Shown: in pieces, positions 8,233 through 16,986 of the stretch
Layout of the letters: each line of letters begins with the position of its first letter
How positions within the stretch are numbered: the first letter of the stretch is position 1
NCBI RefSeq assembly: GCF_029963765.1
Contig: NZ_JALBYU010000001.1
Location: 124,001-188,000 of the forward strand
DNA: 64,000 bases
Source: Pseudomonas sp. UYIF39
GTDB lineage: Bacteria > Pseudomonadota > Gammaproteobacteria > Pseudomonadales > Pseudomonadaceae
Direction of reading: 5' to 3'
Program-made: the position numbers and the translations under genes
Notes under the pieces: model-generated
What the model was told of the DNA's origin: nothing
What the model saw: the letters and a program-made list of their open reading frames with translations, nothing else
Database searches by the model: none

Positions 8233-8523
8233 ATGCTGTTCCACGTAAAAATGACCGTAAACCTGCCGGTCGATATGAATCCGCAAGCCGCCGCCAACTT
8301 GAAGGCTGACGAAAAAGCCCTGGCCCAGCGACTGCAAGAGCAAGGCAAGTGGCGTCACCTGTGGCGCATCGCTGGGCACTATGCCAATTACAGCGTTTTC
8401 GACGTCGACAGCGTGCAGGAACTGCACGACCTGCTCATGCAATTGCCGCTGTTTCCGTACATGGCGATCGAGGTCGACGCGATGTGCCGGCATCCTTCTT
8501 CCATTCGCGAAGATGACCGCTGA
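8233..8523 (+). CDS. catC: Muconolactone delta-isomerase CatC
   Basis: This 96-residue enzyme isomerises muconolactone to beta-ketoadipate enol-lactone. It starts MLFHVKMTVNLPVDM, keeps the KWRHLWRIAGHYANYSVFDV stretch and ends in the decamer-forming MCRHPSSIREDDR tail typical of CatC. A GAGGAG box precedes the ATG by 6 nt. It lies 10 nt after catB and 55 nt before catA, so the three are one operon. Confidence 0.96.
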   Translation: MLFHVKMTVNLPVDMNPQAAANLKADEKALAQRLQEQGKWRHLWRIAGHYANYSVFDVDSVQELHDLLMQLPLFPYMAIEVDAMCRHPSSIREDDR

Positions 8524-8578
8524 ACCCAGCCTGTTCAGTTCGCTACGCTAATAATTACAAGATGAGGAACCCACCAAA

Positions 8579-9508
8579 ATGAACGTCAAGATTTCCCACA
8601 CTGCCAGTGTCCAGAAGTTTCTCGAAGAGGCCAGCGGTCTGCTCAATGACGCCGGCGACCCGCGGGTCAAGGCCCTGGTCTACCGCATCCTGCGTGATTC
8701 GGTGAACATCATCGAAGACCTGGCCGTAACGCCAGAAGAGTTCTGGAAAGCCGTCAACTACCTCAACGTGCTGGGTGCGCGTCAAGAGGCCGGATTGGTG
8801 GTGGCCGGGCTCGGTCTTGAACATTATCTCGACCTGCTGATGGACGCTGAAGATGAACAGGCCGGCAAGGCTGGCGGCACACCGCGGACCATCGAAGGCC
8901 CACTGTATGTGGCGGGTGCACCGCTGTCGGAAGGCGAAGCGCGACTGGATGACGGCGTCGATCCGGGTGTGACGCTGTTCATGCAAGGTCGGGTGTTCAA
9001 CACCGCCGGCGAACCGTTGGCCGGCGCGGTGGTGGATGTTTGGCACGCCAACACCGGCGGCACTTACTCCTATTTCGATACCACTCAATCGGAGTTCAAC
9101 CTGCGTCGTCGTATCGTCACCGATGCCGAAGGTCGTTATCGCTTGCGCAGCATCGTGCCGTCGGGCTATGGCTGCCCGCCGGACGGTCCGACCCAGCAAC
9201 TGCTCGATCAACTGGGCCGTCATGGTCAACGGCCGGCGCACATTCACTTCTTCATTTCTGCGCCGGATCATCGTCACCTGACCACCCAGATCAACCTCGA
9301 TGGCGATCAATACCTGCACGACGATTTCGCCTATGCCACCCGTGACGAGCTGATTGCCAAAATCACCTTCAGCGACGATCAAGCACGTGCGGCGGCCCAT
9401 GGTGTGAGCGGTCGTTTTGCCGAAATCGACTTCGATTTCACCTTGCAGACCTCCGCGCAACCCGACGAGCAGCAACGCCACGAGCGGGTCCGCGCACTCG
9501 AGGACTGA
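8579..9508 (+). CDS. catA: Catechol 1,2-dioxygenase CatA
   Basis: An intradiol ring-cleaving enzyme that opens catechol to cis,cis-muconate with non-haem Fe(III). The protein has 309 residues: an N-terminal helical dimerisation domain to about residue 100, then the catalytic beta sandwich. The iron ligands are visible as Tyr163 (GGTYSYFD), Tyr197 (PSGYGCPP), His221 and His223 (PAHIHFF). AGATGAGG lies upstream of the ATG. It closes catBCA, and a hairpin follows before benR. Catechol comes from BenD encoded just downstream. Confidence 0.96.
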   Translation: MNVKISHTASVQKFLEEASGLLNDAGDPRVKALVYRILRDSVNIIEDLAVTPEEFWKAVNYLNVLGARQEAGLVVAGLGLEHYLDLLMDAEDEQAGKAGGTPRTIEGPLYVAGAPLSEGEARLDDGVDPGVTLFMQGRVFNTAGEPLAGAVVDVWHANTGGTYSYFDTTQSEFNLRRRIVTDAEGRYRLRSIVPSGYGCPPDGPTQQLLDQLGRHGQRPAHIHFFISAPDHRHLTTQINLDGDQYLHDDFAYATRDELIAKITFSDDQARAAAHGVSGRFAEIDFDFTLQTSAQPDEQQRHERVRALED

Positions 9509-9529
9509 TATCCTCGAACAGCGGAACCG

Positions 9530-9572
9530 GGCCACGAGAAACCGACCGTTTATCTCGTGGCCTTCTGTGTTT
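9530..9572 (+). terminator. Hairpin after catA, probable terminator
   Basis: A perfect 10-bp stem GGCCACGAGA / TCTCGTGGCC with a 13-nt loop, followed by TTCTGTGTTTC. The T-tract is imperfect, so it may only attenuate transcription into benR. Confidence 0.55.
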
Positions 9573-9617
9573 CTGGAATGGCCCGACGCAACCTATAACA
9601 ACAATGAGAGTGACCCG

Positions 9618-10577
9618 ATGATGCAAGCGCAACTGTTGAGTCAGCGCAGCACCGTATTCGACCACGCCGACCCTTACGCGGTGTCGGGCTACGTCAATCA
9701 GCATGTCGGTAACCATTGCATTCTGATGCCCCGGGCCGGGCGACCGCTGGCCAGCCTCAATCACCGCAAGTTTGCCAGCCTCGACCTGTGCCGCATCAGC
9801 TATGGCGGCAGCGTACGGGTCACCTCCGGTGCGCTGGAAAGCATCTATCACCTGCAAGTGCTGCTGCGCGGCAACTGCCTGTGGCGCGGTCACGGCCAGG
9901 AACACTACTTTGCGCCCGGCGAGTTGCTGCTGATCAATCCCGATGATCCGGTGGACCTGACGTATTCCGACGATTGCGAAAAATTCATCCTCAAAGTTCC
10001 CACCCCGTTGCTGGAATCCGTGTGCGATGAACAGCGCTGGCGCTATCCGGGGCAGGGCGTGAGGTTTCTGGAGAACCGCTATCAGCTCGATGAGCTGGAA
10101 GGCTTTGTCGGTCTACTGGCGATGATTTGCCAGGAAGCCGAGGCCACCGAGCAGATTCCCAAGGTGCAGGAGCACTACGCGCAGATCATCGTCAGCAAGA
10201 TGCTCAGCCTGATGAAGACCAACGTCAGCCGGGTCAGTCTCGGCTCGCAGACGGCTACATTCGAGGTGATTGCCGACTACATCGCGGGCCATCTCAAACA
10301 GGACATCGACAGCGAAGAACTGGCGCGCCAGGCGCGGATGAGTCTGCGGTCGTTGTATGGATTGTTCGAACGCAACGCCGGCACCACGCCGAAAAACTAC
10401 ATCCGGCAAAAACGCCTTGAGCGCATCAACGCCTGCCTGAGCGACCCGACCTGCAACGTGCGCAACGTCACGGAAGTGGCCATGGATTACGGCTTCCTGC
10501 ATCTGGGCCGGTTCTCCGACAGCTACCGCAAGCAGTTCGGCGAACTGCCGTCCGACACCCTCAAACGCCGCCACTGA
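9618..10577 (+). CDS. benR: AraC/XylS family activator BenR
   Basis: This 319-residue regulator has an N-terminal effector/dimerisation domain and a C-terminal double HTH (about residues 215-319, with RSLYGLFERNAGTTPKNYIRQKRLERI and the FGELPSDTLKRR end). It resembles P. putida BenR in length and in its MQAQLLSQRSTVFDH start. The family activates benABCD when benzoate is bound. Two exact TGCA-N6-GGNTA boxes lie before benA. The start is an ATGATG pair behind GAGAGTG; longer upstream reading is not supported. It sits between the cat and ben operons on the same strand. Confidence 0.94.
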   Translation: MMQAQLLSQRSTVFDHADPYAVSGYVNQHVGNHCILMPRAGRPLASLNHRKFASLDLCRISYGGSVRVTSGALESIYHLQVLLRGNCLWRGHGQEHYFAPGELLLINPDDPVDLTYSDDCEKFILKVPTPLLESVCDEQRWRYPGQGVRFLENRYQLDELEGFVGLLAMICQEAEATEQIPKVQEHYAQIIVSKMLSLMKTNVSRVSLGSQTATFEVIADYIAGHLKQDIDSEELARQARMSLRSLYGLFERNAGTTPKNYIRQKRLERINACLSDPTCNVRNVTEVAMDYGFLHLGRFSDSYRKQFGELPSDTLKRRH

Positions 10578-10593
10578 AATCCCGCAAAGCACC

Positions 10594-10737
10594 TGTAGCA
10601 GCTGCCGAGCCCGCGAGGCTGCGTTCGAGTGCGCAGCGCTCGCAAAATGGCTCGCAGGGTATGTCAGGCAGACCGAATTGTTCCTTAGCGAGCGCTTCGC
10701 ACTCGAACGCAGCCTCGCAGGCTCGACAGCTGCTACG
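10594..10737. repeat. REPIN-like inverted repeat (family A, copy 1)
   Basis: Two near-identical arms of 49 bp in inverted orientation (beginning GTAGCAGCTGCCGAGCC on each strand, about three mismatches) flank a spacer of roughly 44 bp. The same arms occur at 41269-41392. It lies between benR and the benA promoter. Confidence 0.85.
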
Positions 10738-10759
10738 TGTGCGTGCGTATTAAGCTGAT

Positions 10760-10795
10760 TGCACTAAACGGATAAAGGTCTGCACCCAGCGGATA
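10760..10795 (+). promoter_or_regulatory. BenR operator: two TGCA-N6-GGNTA direct repeats
   Basis: TGCACTAAACGGATA (10760-10774) and TGCACCCAGCGGATA (10781-10795) both fit the XylS/BenR half-site TGCA-N6-GGNTA exactly and repeat at 21 bp, about two helical turns. A TAGCAT element at 10817-10822 would serve as -10 of the benA promoter, with the downstream repeat near the -35 position, as in the Pm/Pben layout. Confidence 0.85.
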
Positions 10796-10858
10796 GTCCG
10801 CCACTTCCCCCCGTCCTAGCATGGCCCTGCCTGAATAAAAACAATGGAGGCGGCGGCC

Positions 10859-12223
10859 ATGACCCTGCGACCCGAATACCTTCACTCCCTGCTCGAAGAT
10901 GACAAAGAACAGGGCATCTATCGCTGTAAGCGCGAGATGTTCACCGACCCTCGGCTGTTCGATCTCGAGATGCAGCACATCTTCGAAGGCAACTGGCTGT
11001 ACCTGGCCCACGAAAGCCAGATCCCCAACAAAAACGACTTCTACACCACCACCATGGGGCGCCAGTCGATCTTCATCGCGCGCAACAAGGACGGTGAGCT
11101 CAATGCGTTCCTCAATGCCTGCAGCCATCGTGGCGCGACGCTGTGCCGGCACAAGTCTGGCAACAAGAACTCGTACACCTGCCCCTTCCACGGCTGGACC
11201 TTCAACAACTCCGGCAAGCTGCTCAAGGTCAAGGATCCGGCCGAAGCGGGCTACCCGGCGAGCTTCAACTGCGAAGGCTCCCATGACCTGACCAAGGTTG
11301 CGCGTTTCGAGTCCTATCGCGGCTTCCTGTTTGGCAGCCTCAAGGCTGATGTCGTGCCGTTGGTTGAACACCTGGGCGAGTCGGCAAAGATCATCGACAT
11401 GATCGTCGACCAGTCCACCGATGGCCTGGAAGTGCTGCGCGGTTCCTCGAGCTACATCTACGAAGGCAACTGGAAACTCACCGCCGAAAACGGCGCCGAC
11501 GGCTATCACGTCAGCTCCGTGCACTGGAACTACGCGGCCACCCAGAACCAGCGCAAGCAGCGCGAGGCCGGTGATTGCAACCCAACCATGAGTGCCGGCA
11601 GTTGGGCCAAGCAGGGCGGTGGCTTCTACTCCTTCGACAAGGGCCACATGCTGCTCTGGACCCGTTGGGCCAACCCTGAAGATCGCCCGTTGTACGAGCG
11701 TCGCGATGAACTGGCTCAGGACTTCGGCAAGGCCCGTGCCGACTGGATGATCGAAAACTCGCGCAACCTGTGCCTGTACCCGAACGTGTACCTGATGGAC
11801 CAGTTCAGCTCGCAGATCCGTATCGCCCGGCCGATCTCGGTCGACCGCACGGAAATCACCATTTACTGCATCGCCCCCAAAGGCGAAAGCGACCACGCCC
11901 GTTCGAGCCGGATTCGTCAGTACGAAGACTTCTTCAACGTCAGCGGCATGGCCACCCCGGACGACCTGGAAGAGTTTCGCTCCTGCCAGACCAGTTATCA
12001 GGGCAGCGTGACCGCCTGGAACGACATGTCCCGTGGCGCCGAACACTGGATCGAAGGCGCCGATGAGGCGGCCAAGGAAATCGACCTGCATCCGCTGCTC
12101 AGCGGTGTGCGCACCGAAGACGAAGGTCTGTTCGTGCTGCAACACAAGTATTGGCAGCAGACCATGCTCAAGGCTCTGGCCGCCGAGCAGTCCGACCTGA
12201 TTCCTGTGGAGGCCGTGCAATGA
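10859..12223 (+). CDS. benA: Benzoate 1,2-dioxygenase large (alpha) subunit BenA
   Basis: The catalytic subunit (454 residues) dihydroxylates benzoate to the 1,2-cis-diol carboxylate. The Rieske [2Fe-2S] motif is Cys88-x-His90...Cys108-x2-His111 (CSH...CPFH). The mononuclear iron site lies in [13 protein letters not shown], with His217 and His222 as ligands and Asp214 as the bridge to the Rieske centre. GGAGG precedes the ATG; the frame extends five codons further (10844), but the ATG at 10859 matches the family. It heads benABCD behind two BenR boxes and overlaps benB by 4 bp. Confidence 0.96.
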   Translation: MTLRPEYLHSLLEDDKEQGIYRCKREMFTDPRLFDLEMQHIFEGNWLYLAHESQIPNKNDFYTTTMGRQSIFIARNKDGELNAFLNACSHRGATLCRHKSGNKNSYTCPFHGWTFNNSGKLLKVKDPAEAGYPASFNCEGSHDLTKVARFESYRGFLFGSLKADVVPLVEHLGESAKIIDMIVDQSTDGLEVLRGSSSYIYEGNWKLTAENGADGYHVSSVHWNYAATQNQRKQREAGDCNPTMSAGSWAKQGGGFYSFDKGHMLLWTRWANPEDRPLYERRDELAQDFGKARADWMIENSRNLCLYPNVYLMDQFSSQIRIARPISVDRTEITIYCIAPKGESDHARSSRIRQYEDFFNVSGMATPDDLEEFRSCQTSYQGSVTAWNDMSRGAEHWIEGADEAAKEIDLHPLLSGVRTEDEGLFVLQHKYWQQTMLKALAAEQSDLIPVEAVQ

Positions 12224-12708
12224 CCATCACCTATGACGCCGTACGCGATTTTCTCTACCGCGAAGCGCGCTACCTCGATGACCGGCAATGGGACGAATGG
12301 CTGGAGTTGTACGCCCCGGATGCAACGTTCTGGATGCCGTCCTGGGACGACAACGACGAGTTGACCGAAGACCCGCAGCGGGAAATCTCGCTGATCTGGT
12401 ACGGCAACCGCACCGGTCTGGAAGACCGCGTTTTCCGCATCAAGACCGAACGTTCCAGCGCGAGCATTCCGGACACCCGCACCTCGCACAACATCAGCAA
12501 CATCGAGCTGCTCGAACAGGCCGACGGCTTCTGCAAGGTGCGCTTCAACTGGCACACCCTGAGCTTTCGCTACAAGACCGTCGACAGCTATTTCGGCAGC
12601 AGTTTCTACACCCTCGATGTGCGCGGTGAAAACCCGCTGATCAAGGCCAAGAAAGTGATCCTGAAGAACGATTTCGTTCGCCAGGTCATCGATGTCTACC
12701 ACCTGTGA
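12220..12708 (+). CDS. benB: Benzoate 1,2-dioxygenase small (beta) subunit BenB
   Basis: A 162-residue subunit of the alpha3beta3 oxygenase with the SnoaL/NTF2-like cone fold. Recognisable parts are the [24 protein letters not shown] helix and the [19 protein letters not shown] strand pair. The ATG overlaps the benA stop (ATGA), so the two subunits are coupled. It is structural and contains no cofactor motif. Confidence 0.95.
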   Translation: MTITYDAVRDFLYREARYLDDRQWDEWLELYAPDATFWMPSWDDNDELTEDPQREISLIWYGNRTGLEDRVFRIKTERSSASIPDTRTSHNISNIELLEQADGFCKVRFNWHTLSFRYKTVDSYFGSSFYTLDVRGENPLIKAKKVILKNDFVRQVIDVYHL

Positions 12709-12718
12709 GGCAGCGGTC

Positions 12719-13732
12719 ATGACTCATTCCATCGCATTCAATTTCGAAGACGGCGTCACCCGATTCATCGACGCCAATGTCGGCGAAACCGTGGCCGATG
12801 CCGCGTATCGCCAGGGCATCAATATTCCACTGGATTGCCGCGACGGCGCTTGCGGTACCTGCAAATGCTTCGCCGAGGCCGGCCGTTATGATTTGGGCGA
12901 GGAGTACATCGAAGACGCGCTCAGCGCGGAAGAGGCCGAGCAAGGTTTCGTCCTGACCTGCCAGATGCGCGCCCAGAGCGATTGCGTGGTGCGCGTGCCG
13001 ACCTCATCCGAAGTGTGCCGCACCCGTCAGGCCAGCTATGACGCGACCATCAGTGCCGTGCGCCAGTTGTCCGACAGCACCATCGCGCTGTCGATCAAGG
13101 GCGAAGCCCTGAGCAAACTGGCGTTCCTGCCGGGGCAATACGTTAACCTCGGGATTCCCGGCAGCGAGCAGACCCGCGCCTATTCGTTCAGCTCGTTGCA
13201 GCGCGACGGCGAAGTCAGTTTTCTGATCCGCAACGTGCCCGGCGGCTTGATGAGCAGCTTCCTTACCGGCATGGCCAAGGCGGGCGACAGCATGAGCCTG
13301 GCCGGGCCGTTGGGCAGCTTCTACCTGCGCGATATCCGCCGTCCGTTGTTGCTGCTGGCCGGCGGTACGGGGCTGGCACCGTTCACCGCGATGCTGGAAA
13401 AAATCGCCGAACAGGGCAGTGAGCATCCGCTGCATTTGATCTATGGCGTGACCAACGATTTCGATCTGGTGGAACTCGATCGACTCGAAGCCTTCGCCGC
13501 GCGAATCCCTAACTTCAGCTTCAGTGCCTGCGTCGCCAACCCGGACAGTCAGCACCCGCTCAAGGGCTACGTGACCCAACACATCGAGCCGCAGCATTTG
13601 AACGAAGGCGACGTTGATGTCTACCTGTGCGGCCCGCCGCCGATGGTCGAGGCGGTCAGCCAGTTCATCCGTGAAAAAGGCATCGCGCCGACAAACTTTT
13701 ACTACGAGAAATTTGCCGCCAGCGCGGCCTGA
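12719..13732 (+). CDS. benC: Benzoate 1,2-dioxygenase electron transfer component BenC
   Basis: The reductase passes electrons from NADH to BenA. The 337 residues contain an N-terminal plant-type [2Fe-2S] ferredoxin domain (Cys40, Cys45, Cys48, Cys81), an FAD domain with RAYSFSS near residue 160, and an NAD domain with LLLAGGTGLAPF and the CGPPPMVEAV end motif. It starts 10 nt after benB. Domain order and length are standard for class IB dioxygenase reductases. Confidence 0.95.
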   Translation: MTHSIAFNFEDGVTRFIDANVGETVADAAYRQGINIPLDCRDGACGTCKCFAEAGRYDLGEEYIEDALSAEEAEQGFVLTCQMRAQSDCVVRVPTSSEVCRTRQASYDATISAVRQLSDSTIALSIKGEALSKLAFLPGQYVNLGIPGSEQTRAYSFSSLQRDGEVSFLIRNVPGGLMSSFLTGMAKAGDSMSLAGPLGSFYLRDIRRPLLLLAGGTGLAPFTAMLEKIAEQGSEHPLHLIYGVTNDFDLVELDRLEAFAARIPNFSFSACVANPDSQHPLKGYVTQHIEPQHLNEGDVDVYLCGPPPMVEAVSQFIREKGIAPTNFYYEKFAASAA

Positions 13733-13756
13733 GCCGTGCTGTTGTGGGAGAGAGAC

Positions 13757-14530
13757 ATGAACAGATTCCACGAAAAAGTCGCGCTGATCACCGGCGCTGC
13801 CCAAGGCATCGGTCGGCGCGTTGCCGAGCGCATGGCGGCGGAAGGTGCGCGGTTGATTCTGGTCGATCGCTCCGAGCTGGTGTTCGAGGTTCAGCAGCAA
13901 TTGGGACAAGGCAGTCAGGTGCTGGCGCTGACCGCCGATCTTGAGCAATACAGCGAATGCAGCCGCGTCATGCAAACCGCCGTCGAGCGTTTCGGGCGTC
14001 TGGATGTGCTGGTCAATAATGTGGGCGGGACGATCTGGACCAAGCCTTTTGAGCATTACGAAGCGTCGCAGATCGAGGCCGAAGTGCGCCGCTCGCTGTT
14101 CCCGACGCTGTGGTGCTGTCATGCCGCGCTGCCGTTCATGCTTGAACAGGGGAGTGGCGCTATCGTCAACGTTTCGTCCATCGCCACGCGCAGTGTCAAT
14201 CGCGTGCCGTACGGTGCGGCGAAGGGTGGGGTCAACGCATTGACCGCTTGCCTGGCCTTCGAAACCGCCGGTCGCGGGATTCGGGTCAATGCCACCGCGC
14301 CCGGTGGCACCGAAGCGCCGCCGCGGGTCATTCCGCGCAACAGCGCCGATCAGAGCGCGCAAGAGAAGGTCTGGTATCAGCAGATTGTCGACCAGACCCT
14401 CGACAGCAGTTTGATGAAGCGCTATGGCACGCTGGATGAACAGGCAAGCGCTATTCTGTTTCTGGCCAGCGACGAAGCGTCCTATATCACCGGCATGATC
14501 ATGCCGGTCGGTGGCGGCGACCAGGGCTGA
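13757..14530 (+). CDS. benD: Benzoate cis-diol dehydrogenase BenD
   Basis: A short-chain dehydrogenase of 257 residues that oxidises and decarboxylates the benzoate cis-diol to catechol with NAD. The cofactor loop is GAAQGIGRRVAERMA (near residues 14-28), the NNVGG motif is intact and the active-site Tyr-x3-Lys is seen in PYGAAKGG. GGAGAGAGAC precedes the ATG. It is the last gene of benABCD. No benK, benE or benF follows; a convergent Nudix gene starts 5 bp after it. Confidence 0.95.
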   Translation: MNRFHEKVALITGAAQGIGRRVAERMAAEGARLILVDRSELVFEVQQQLGQGSQVLALTADLEQYSECSRVMQTAVERFGRLDVLVNNVGGTIWTKPFEHYEASQIEAEVRRSLFPTLWCCHAALPFMLEQGSGAIVNVSSIATRSVNRVPYGAAKGGVNALTACLAFETAGRGIRVNATAPGGTEAPPRVIPRNSADQSAQEKVWYQQIVDQTLDSSLMKRYGTLDEQASAILFLASDEASYITGMIMPVGGGDQG

Positions 14531-14535
14531 GCAAC

Positions 14536-14898
14536 TTATAGGCGACGCTGAAACGCTTTGATGATTCTGAGCGTGGCGTCGCTTGTGTTCAGGTTGTGGA
14601 CCGCGTTCAGCGGATACCAGATGCAATCGAATATTTCGTTTTGCGGGCGGGCCTCATCCGCGTTCGCCACTGAGGCCTCGTACACATGGTGTCGGGTGCT
14701 GCCCGTTTGCAACTCCATCAGATACAGCAACCCGTCGACCCCAAGCCCTGTCTCTTCCTGAAGCTCTCGCGTGGCGGCGTCGGCAATGGCTTCGCCACGC
14801 TCAACCTTTCCGCCGGGCAGCATCCAGCGACTCCTTGGCTTGCGCACCAGGAGAATGTGCCGGTCCTGCTCGCAAATAACGGTCGCGCGTACTTTCAT
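14536..14898 (-). CDS. Nudix hydrolase
   Basis: This 120-residue protein with an intact Nudix box ([19 protein letters not shown] followed by EETGLG, fitting Gx5Ex7REuxEExGu) should hydrolyse a nucleoside-diphosphate-linked substrate with Mg2+. The fold elements [21 protein letters not shown] and the C-terminal helix [12 protein letters not shown] are present. AGGTAA lies 5 nt before the start. It converges with benD. The exact substrate cannot be read from the sequence. Confidence 0.88.
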   Translation of the reverse strand: MKVRATVICEQDRHILLVRKPRSRWMLPGGKVERGEAIADAATRELQEETGLGVDGLLYLMELQTGSTRHHVYEASVANADEARPQNEIFDCIWYPLNAVHNLNTSDATLRIIKAFQRRL

Positions 14899-15109
14899 GT
14901 GTTACCTGATTGCCGTTTGTCATGAAACAGTCATAAAAATGCAATATTCGAGCCGAGGCGCCTGTCTCAAGGGTTGGAGTGATGGACGAAGTTGAAAGTG
15001 CAACCGGATGTCGGAACCCTGGCGCGACGTCTGGTCCGCACTTCATGGAAGGTCGGGTGTAAGGTATTCAAGTGAATCCAGGATCAACACTGCCGAAATG
15101 GAGGTGACT

Positions 15110-15313
15110 ATGAGCGTTCCGATGCTGACCAAAATGCACATGAACGGTTATGACGTACTCAGCGTGAACAACGGCCCATGGCGGGTGTGCACCAAAGGTG
15201 ACCGGCTTGGAGCCTTTGGCAGTAGAGAGGAAGCATTGGCCTTTGCGGCCGCTCTTCCCGGCTACAAGACCAGAGCAAGTAGGCCTGCACGCAGCCAGAA
15301 GTCAGATAAATAG
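15110..15313 (+). CDS. Small hypothetical protein (67 aa)
   Basis: The start at MSVPMLTKMHMNGYDV is set by GGAGGTGACT directly upstream; the frame is open further upstream without support. The sequence NNGPWRVCTKGDRLGAFGSREEALAFAAALPGYK resembles the small DUF2188-like beta-strand/helix proteins (a WRV strand followed by an S-x-EEAxxxA helix) and ends in a basic tail. A strong terminator follows. Cytosolic, function unknown. Confidence 0.7.
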   Translation: MSVPMLTKMHMNGYDVLSVNNGPWRVCTKGDRLGAFGSREEALAFAAALPGYKTRASRPARSQKSDK

Positions 15314-15322
15314 CGCACTTGC

Positions 15323-15348
15323 AGCCCCGGTTCGCCGGGGCTTTTCTT
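15323..15348 (+). terminator. Rho-independent terminator
   Basis: Stem AGCCCCGG / CCGGGGCT with a TTCG tetraloop followed by TTTTCTTT. It closes the 67-residue gene. Confidence 0.9.
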
Positions 15349-15371
15349 TGGTTGGGCGCTGAGGTCCGGGG

Positions 15372-15728
15372 CTAATAACCCCCACCACCACCGGTACTGC
15401 GGGAGGGCTCGCGGGCTTTTTGCTGCGCGTTACTCCATTCCGCGCAGGTCATGAAACTTTTATGGTCGACCTTGCCCCTGCCATCGAAACTGACGTTGTA
15501 CGTCTGCTGATGGCCGGCCTGCGTCAGCTTGTAGTCAAAGCAAGTGCCAGGCTCAACGGTGCGATCCGTTATGGATAAAGGCTGGCCGCCAATCTGCTGG
15601 ACTTGATCCTTGCTCATGCCGGTCTCGACCTTTGCGACCAACGGCTGATCCCGGTAGACACGCGATTCGGTGCTGCAGGCACCCGAAGCGGCCAGTGCAA
15701 CGACCAGCGCGCATAGAGCCTTGTGCAT
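15372..15728 (-). CDS. osmE: OsmE-like lipoprotein (SmpA/BamE-type fold)
   Basis: 118 residues with a signal peptide ending in SGAC, a rather weak lipobox. The body VAKVETGMSKDQVQQIGGQP is the SmpA/OmlA/BamE helix-loop. The CFDYKLTQAGHQQTYNVSFDGRGKVDHKSFMTC region fits the osmotically inducible OsmE lipoproteins of Pseudomonas. A Gly-rich tail (TGGGGGY) closes it. The likely location is the outer-membrane inner face. The osmE assignment rests on recall of the family pattern. Confidence 0.65.
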   Translation of the reverse strand: MHKALCALVVALAASGACSTESRVYRDQPLVAKVETGMSKDQVQQIGGQPLSITDRTVEPGTCFDYKLTQAGHQQTYNVSFDGRGKVDHKSFMTCAEWSNAQQKAREPSRSTGGGGGY

Positions 15729-15741
15729 CCCAGTGCTCCTG

Positions 15742-15981
15742 CTATTGAGCTTTCGTTCGAGTGATAATCTTGGCTTTCACTTCCTCGGCATAACCCTTCA
15801 GTCGTTCTTCATCTCCCTGAAACAACTCGCACAGCTTTAGGGTTGCTTGCGCATCCACATCGTTGCCGGCCAGGCGTAGCTGCTCTGCGATGCGCAAAAG
15901 CTCTACCGCTGACCATCTCAAATCCGACGCAACGCTTTGCAGGTTACGCCGAAGTTCGTTTTCAGATTCGTTAAGCCACAT
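15742..15981 (-). CDS. Small helical hypothetical protein (79 aa)
   Basis: The start at MWLNESENELRRN is chosen because AGGAGG lies 5 nt upstream; the frame begins earlier without a ribosome-binding site. The protein is almost all amphipathic helix with heptad-like spacing (LRRNLQSVASDLRWSAVELLRIAEQLRLAG) and resembles a short coiled coil. It is probably co-transcribed with the OsmE-like gene 13 bp downstream. No family recognised. Confidence 0.6.
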   Translation of the reverse strand: MWLNESENELRRNLQSVASDLRWSAVELLRIAEQLRLAGNDVDAQATLKLCELFQGDEERLKGYAEEVKAKIITRTKAQ

Positions 15982-16151
15982 GATGACCTCCTGCCAATCT
16001 CTGCTACGAAATTTTAGTCCCATTTCCCGGGTCAGGGCGTTTTGTTCGTCTGAGCCGTTGGTGCAGCCTTTTGTCGGGAAAATGAACGCGAATCCGTAGA
16101 TCTGATGTCTTAGTGAGGTAGTGACATTTCGCTAGGGCGAGGCAACTTCAA

Positions 16152-16370
16152 ATGACGGCTACTGATGACTTTAGATTTCATGCCCATGAGCTGATGGTTG
16201 ATCTGGACGCGGCCACCACGGAAATGATGAAACTGATCTCTGCACATCAGTTGAGCGGCCCGGAATGGGAGCGGGTCACTCAATGGCAGCATGAAGCGTA
16301 TGAAAGATGGATGACTTATCTGAACGAGAGGTCGTATCCGGATCCCGGAGATCACAACGCCCCTTGCTGA
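16152..16370 (+). CDS. Small hypothetical protein (72 aa)
   Basis: 72 residues, acidic and helical (ELMVDLDAATTEMMKLISAHQLSGPEWERVTQWQHEAYERWMTYLNER). A GAGGCAACTTCAA stretch lies before the ATG, a fair ribosome-binding site. The protein is cytosolic, without Cys until the last residue. Function unknown. Confidence 0.55.
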   Translation: MTATDDFRFHAHELMVDLDAATTEMMKLISAHQLSGPEWERVTQWQHEAYERWMTYLNERSYPDPGDHNAPC

Positions 16371-16440
16371 GTTCAGTGCAATGGATGGATGTCTGGACAG
16401 CGACGCGCTACATTCCCCTTTTTCGGGATAAGGAAGCGTC

Positions 16441-16776
16441 ATGCGCAAATTGATTGGGGGAGTAGGGTTGGCGTTGCTGGCGGGCTGTTCGTTGCCCGCG
16501 TCCCTGGTGCCAGGTGAGCCCAATCTCAGCAAGTACAGCAACAAGGCGCCTAAAGACTATGCCGCGTGCGTTCTGCCGGCCTGGCAGCGGGAGATACCCC
16601 ATACCACCCAATCGGCGATTTCCAATGGCTACAGGGTCACGGCGCCGAGCATCATCACGGCCGACGAGATCGTGGACATCGTGAAATCCAAGGATGGCAG
16701 TCACGTATCGCTTTATCAGGGGCCGCCTTGGGCGAAATCCGGGGTGTTGCGCCAGGCAGTGCGTGATTGTCTGTAA
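16441..16776 (+). CDS. Small lipoprotein of unknown function (111 aa)
   Basis: A lipoprotein signal MRKLIGGVGLALLAGC (lipobox LLAGC) leads a 95-residue mature part with two further Cys residues (AACVLP and VRDCL) that may form a disulfide. AAGGAAG precedes the ATG. Homologous small lipoproteins are common in fluorescent pseudomonads, but their role is unknown. It is transcribed alone. Confidence 0.72.
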   Translation: MRKLIGGVGLALLAGCSLPASLVPGEPNLSKYSNKAPKDYAACVLPAWQREIPHTTQSAISNGYRVTAPSIITADEIVDIVKSKDGSHVSLYQGPPWAKSGVLRQAVRDCL

Positions 16777-16779
16777 GGT

Positions 16780-16986
16780 TTAGTCGGTGATATTGGTCAC
16801 CTGGATGATCGGGCCGTCGCTTGCCGGAGTGCTCGCACTGGTTTTCTTTTCCCGACGATCGTTCATCCAGTTGTCCACCTGAGTATTGAATTGTGCCGGC
16901 GCTTTTCGTCCGACTTTCCTGGCGAGATCAAGAATGGTCTGCTGGGCGAGGGCGTCTTCCATCGCCGCCAGCGATGACATCGGCAA
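16780..16986 (-). CDS. Questionable hypothetical ORF (68 aa)
   Basis: The frame encodes MPMSSLAAMEDALAQQTIL and a polar tail (TSASTPASDGPIIQVTNITD). Its first codons overlap the remnant of an oxidoreductase on the other strand, so it probably represents the truncated end of another gene at a deletion junction. No convincing ribosome-binding site. Low confidence. Confidence 0.3.
   Translation of the reverse strand: MPMSSLAAMEDALAQQTILDLARKVGRKAPAQFNTQVDNWMNDRREKKTSASTPASDGPIIQVTNITD

Noticed and set aside
10733..12220. Long minus-strand frame covering benA
   Set aside because: Antisense shadow of benA; no ribosome-binding site and no recognisable family, while benA is certain.
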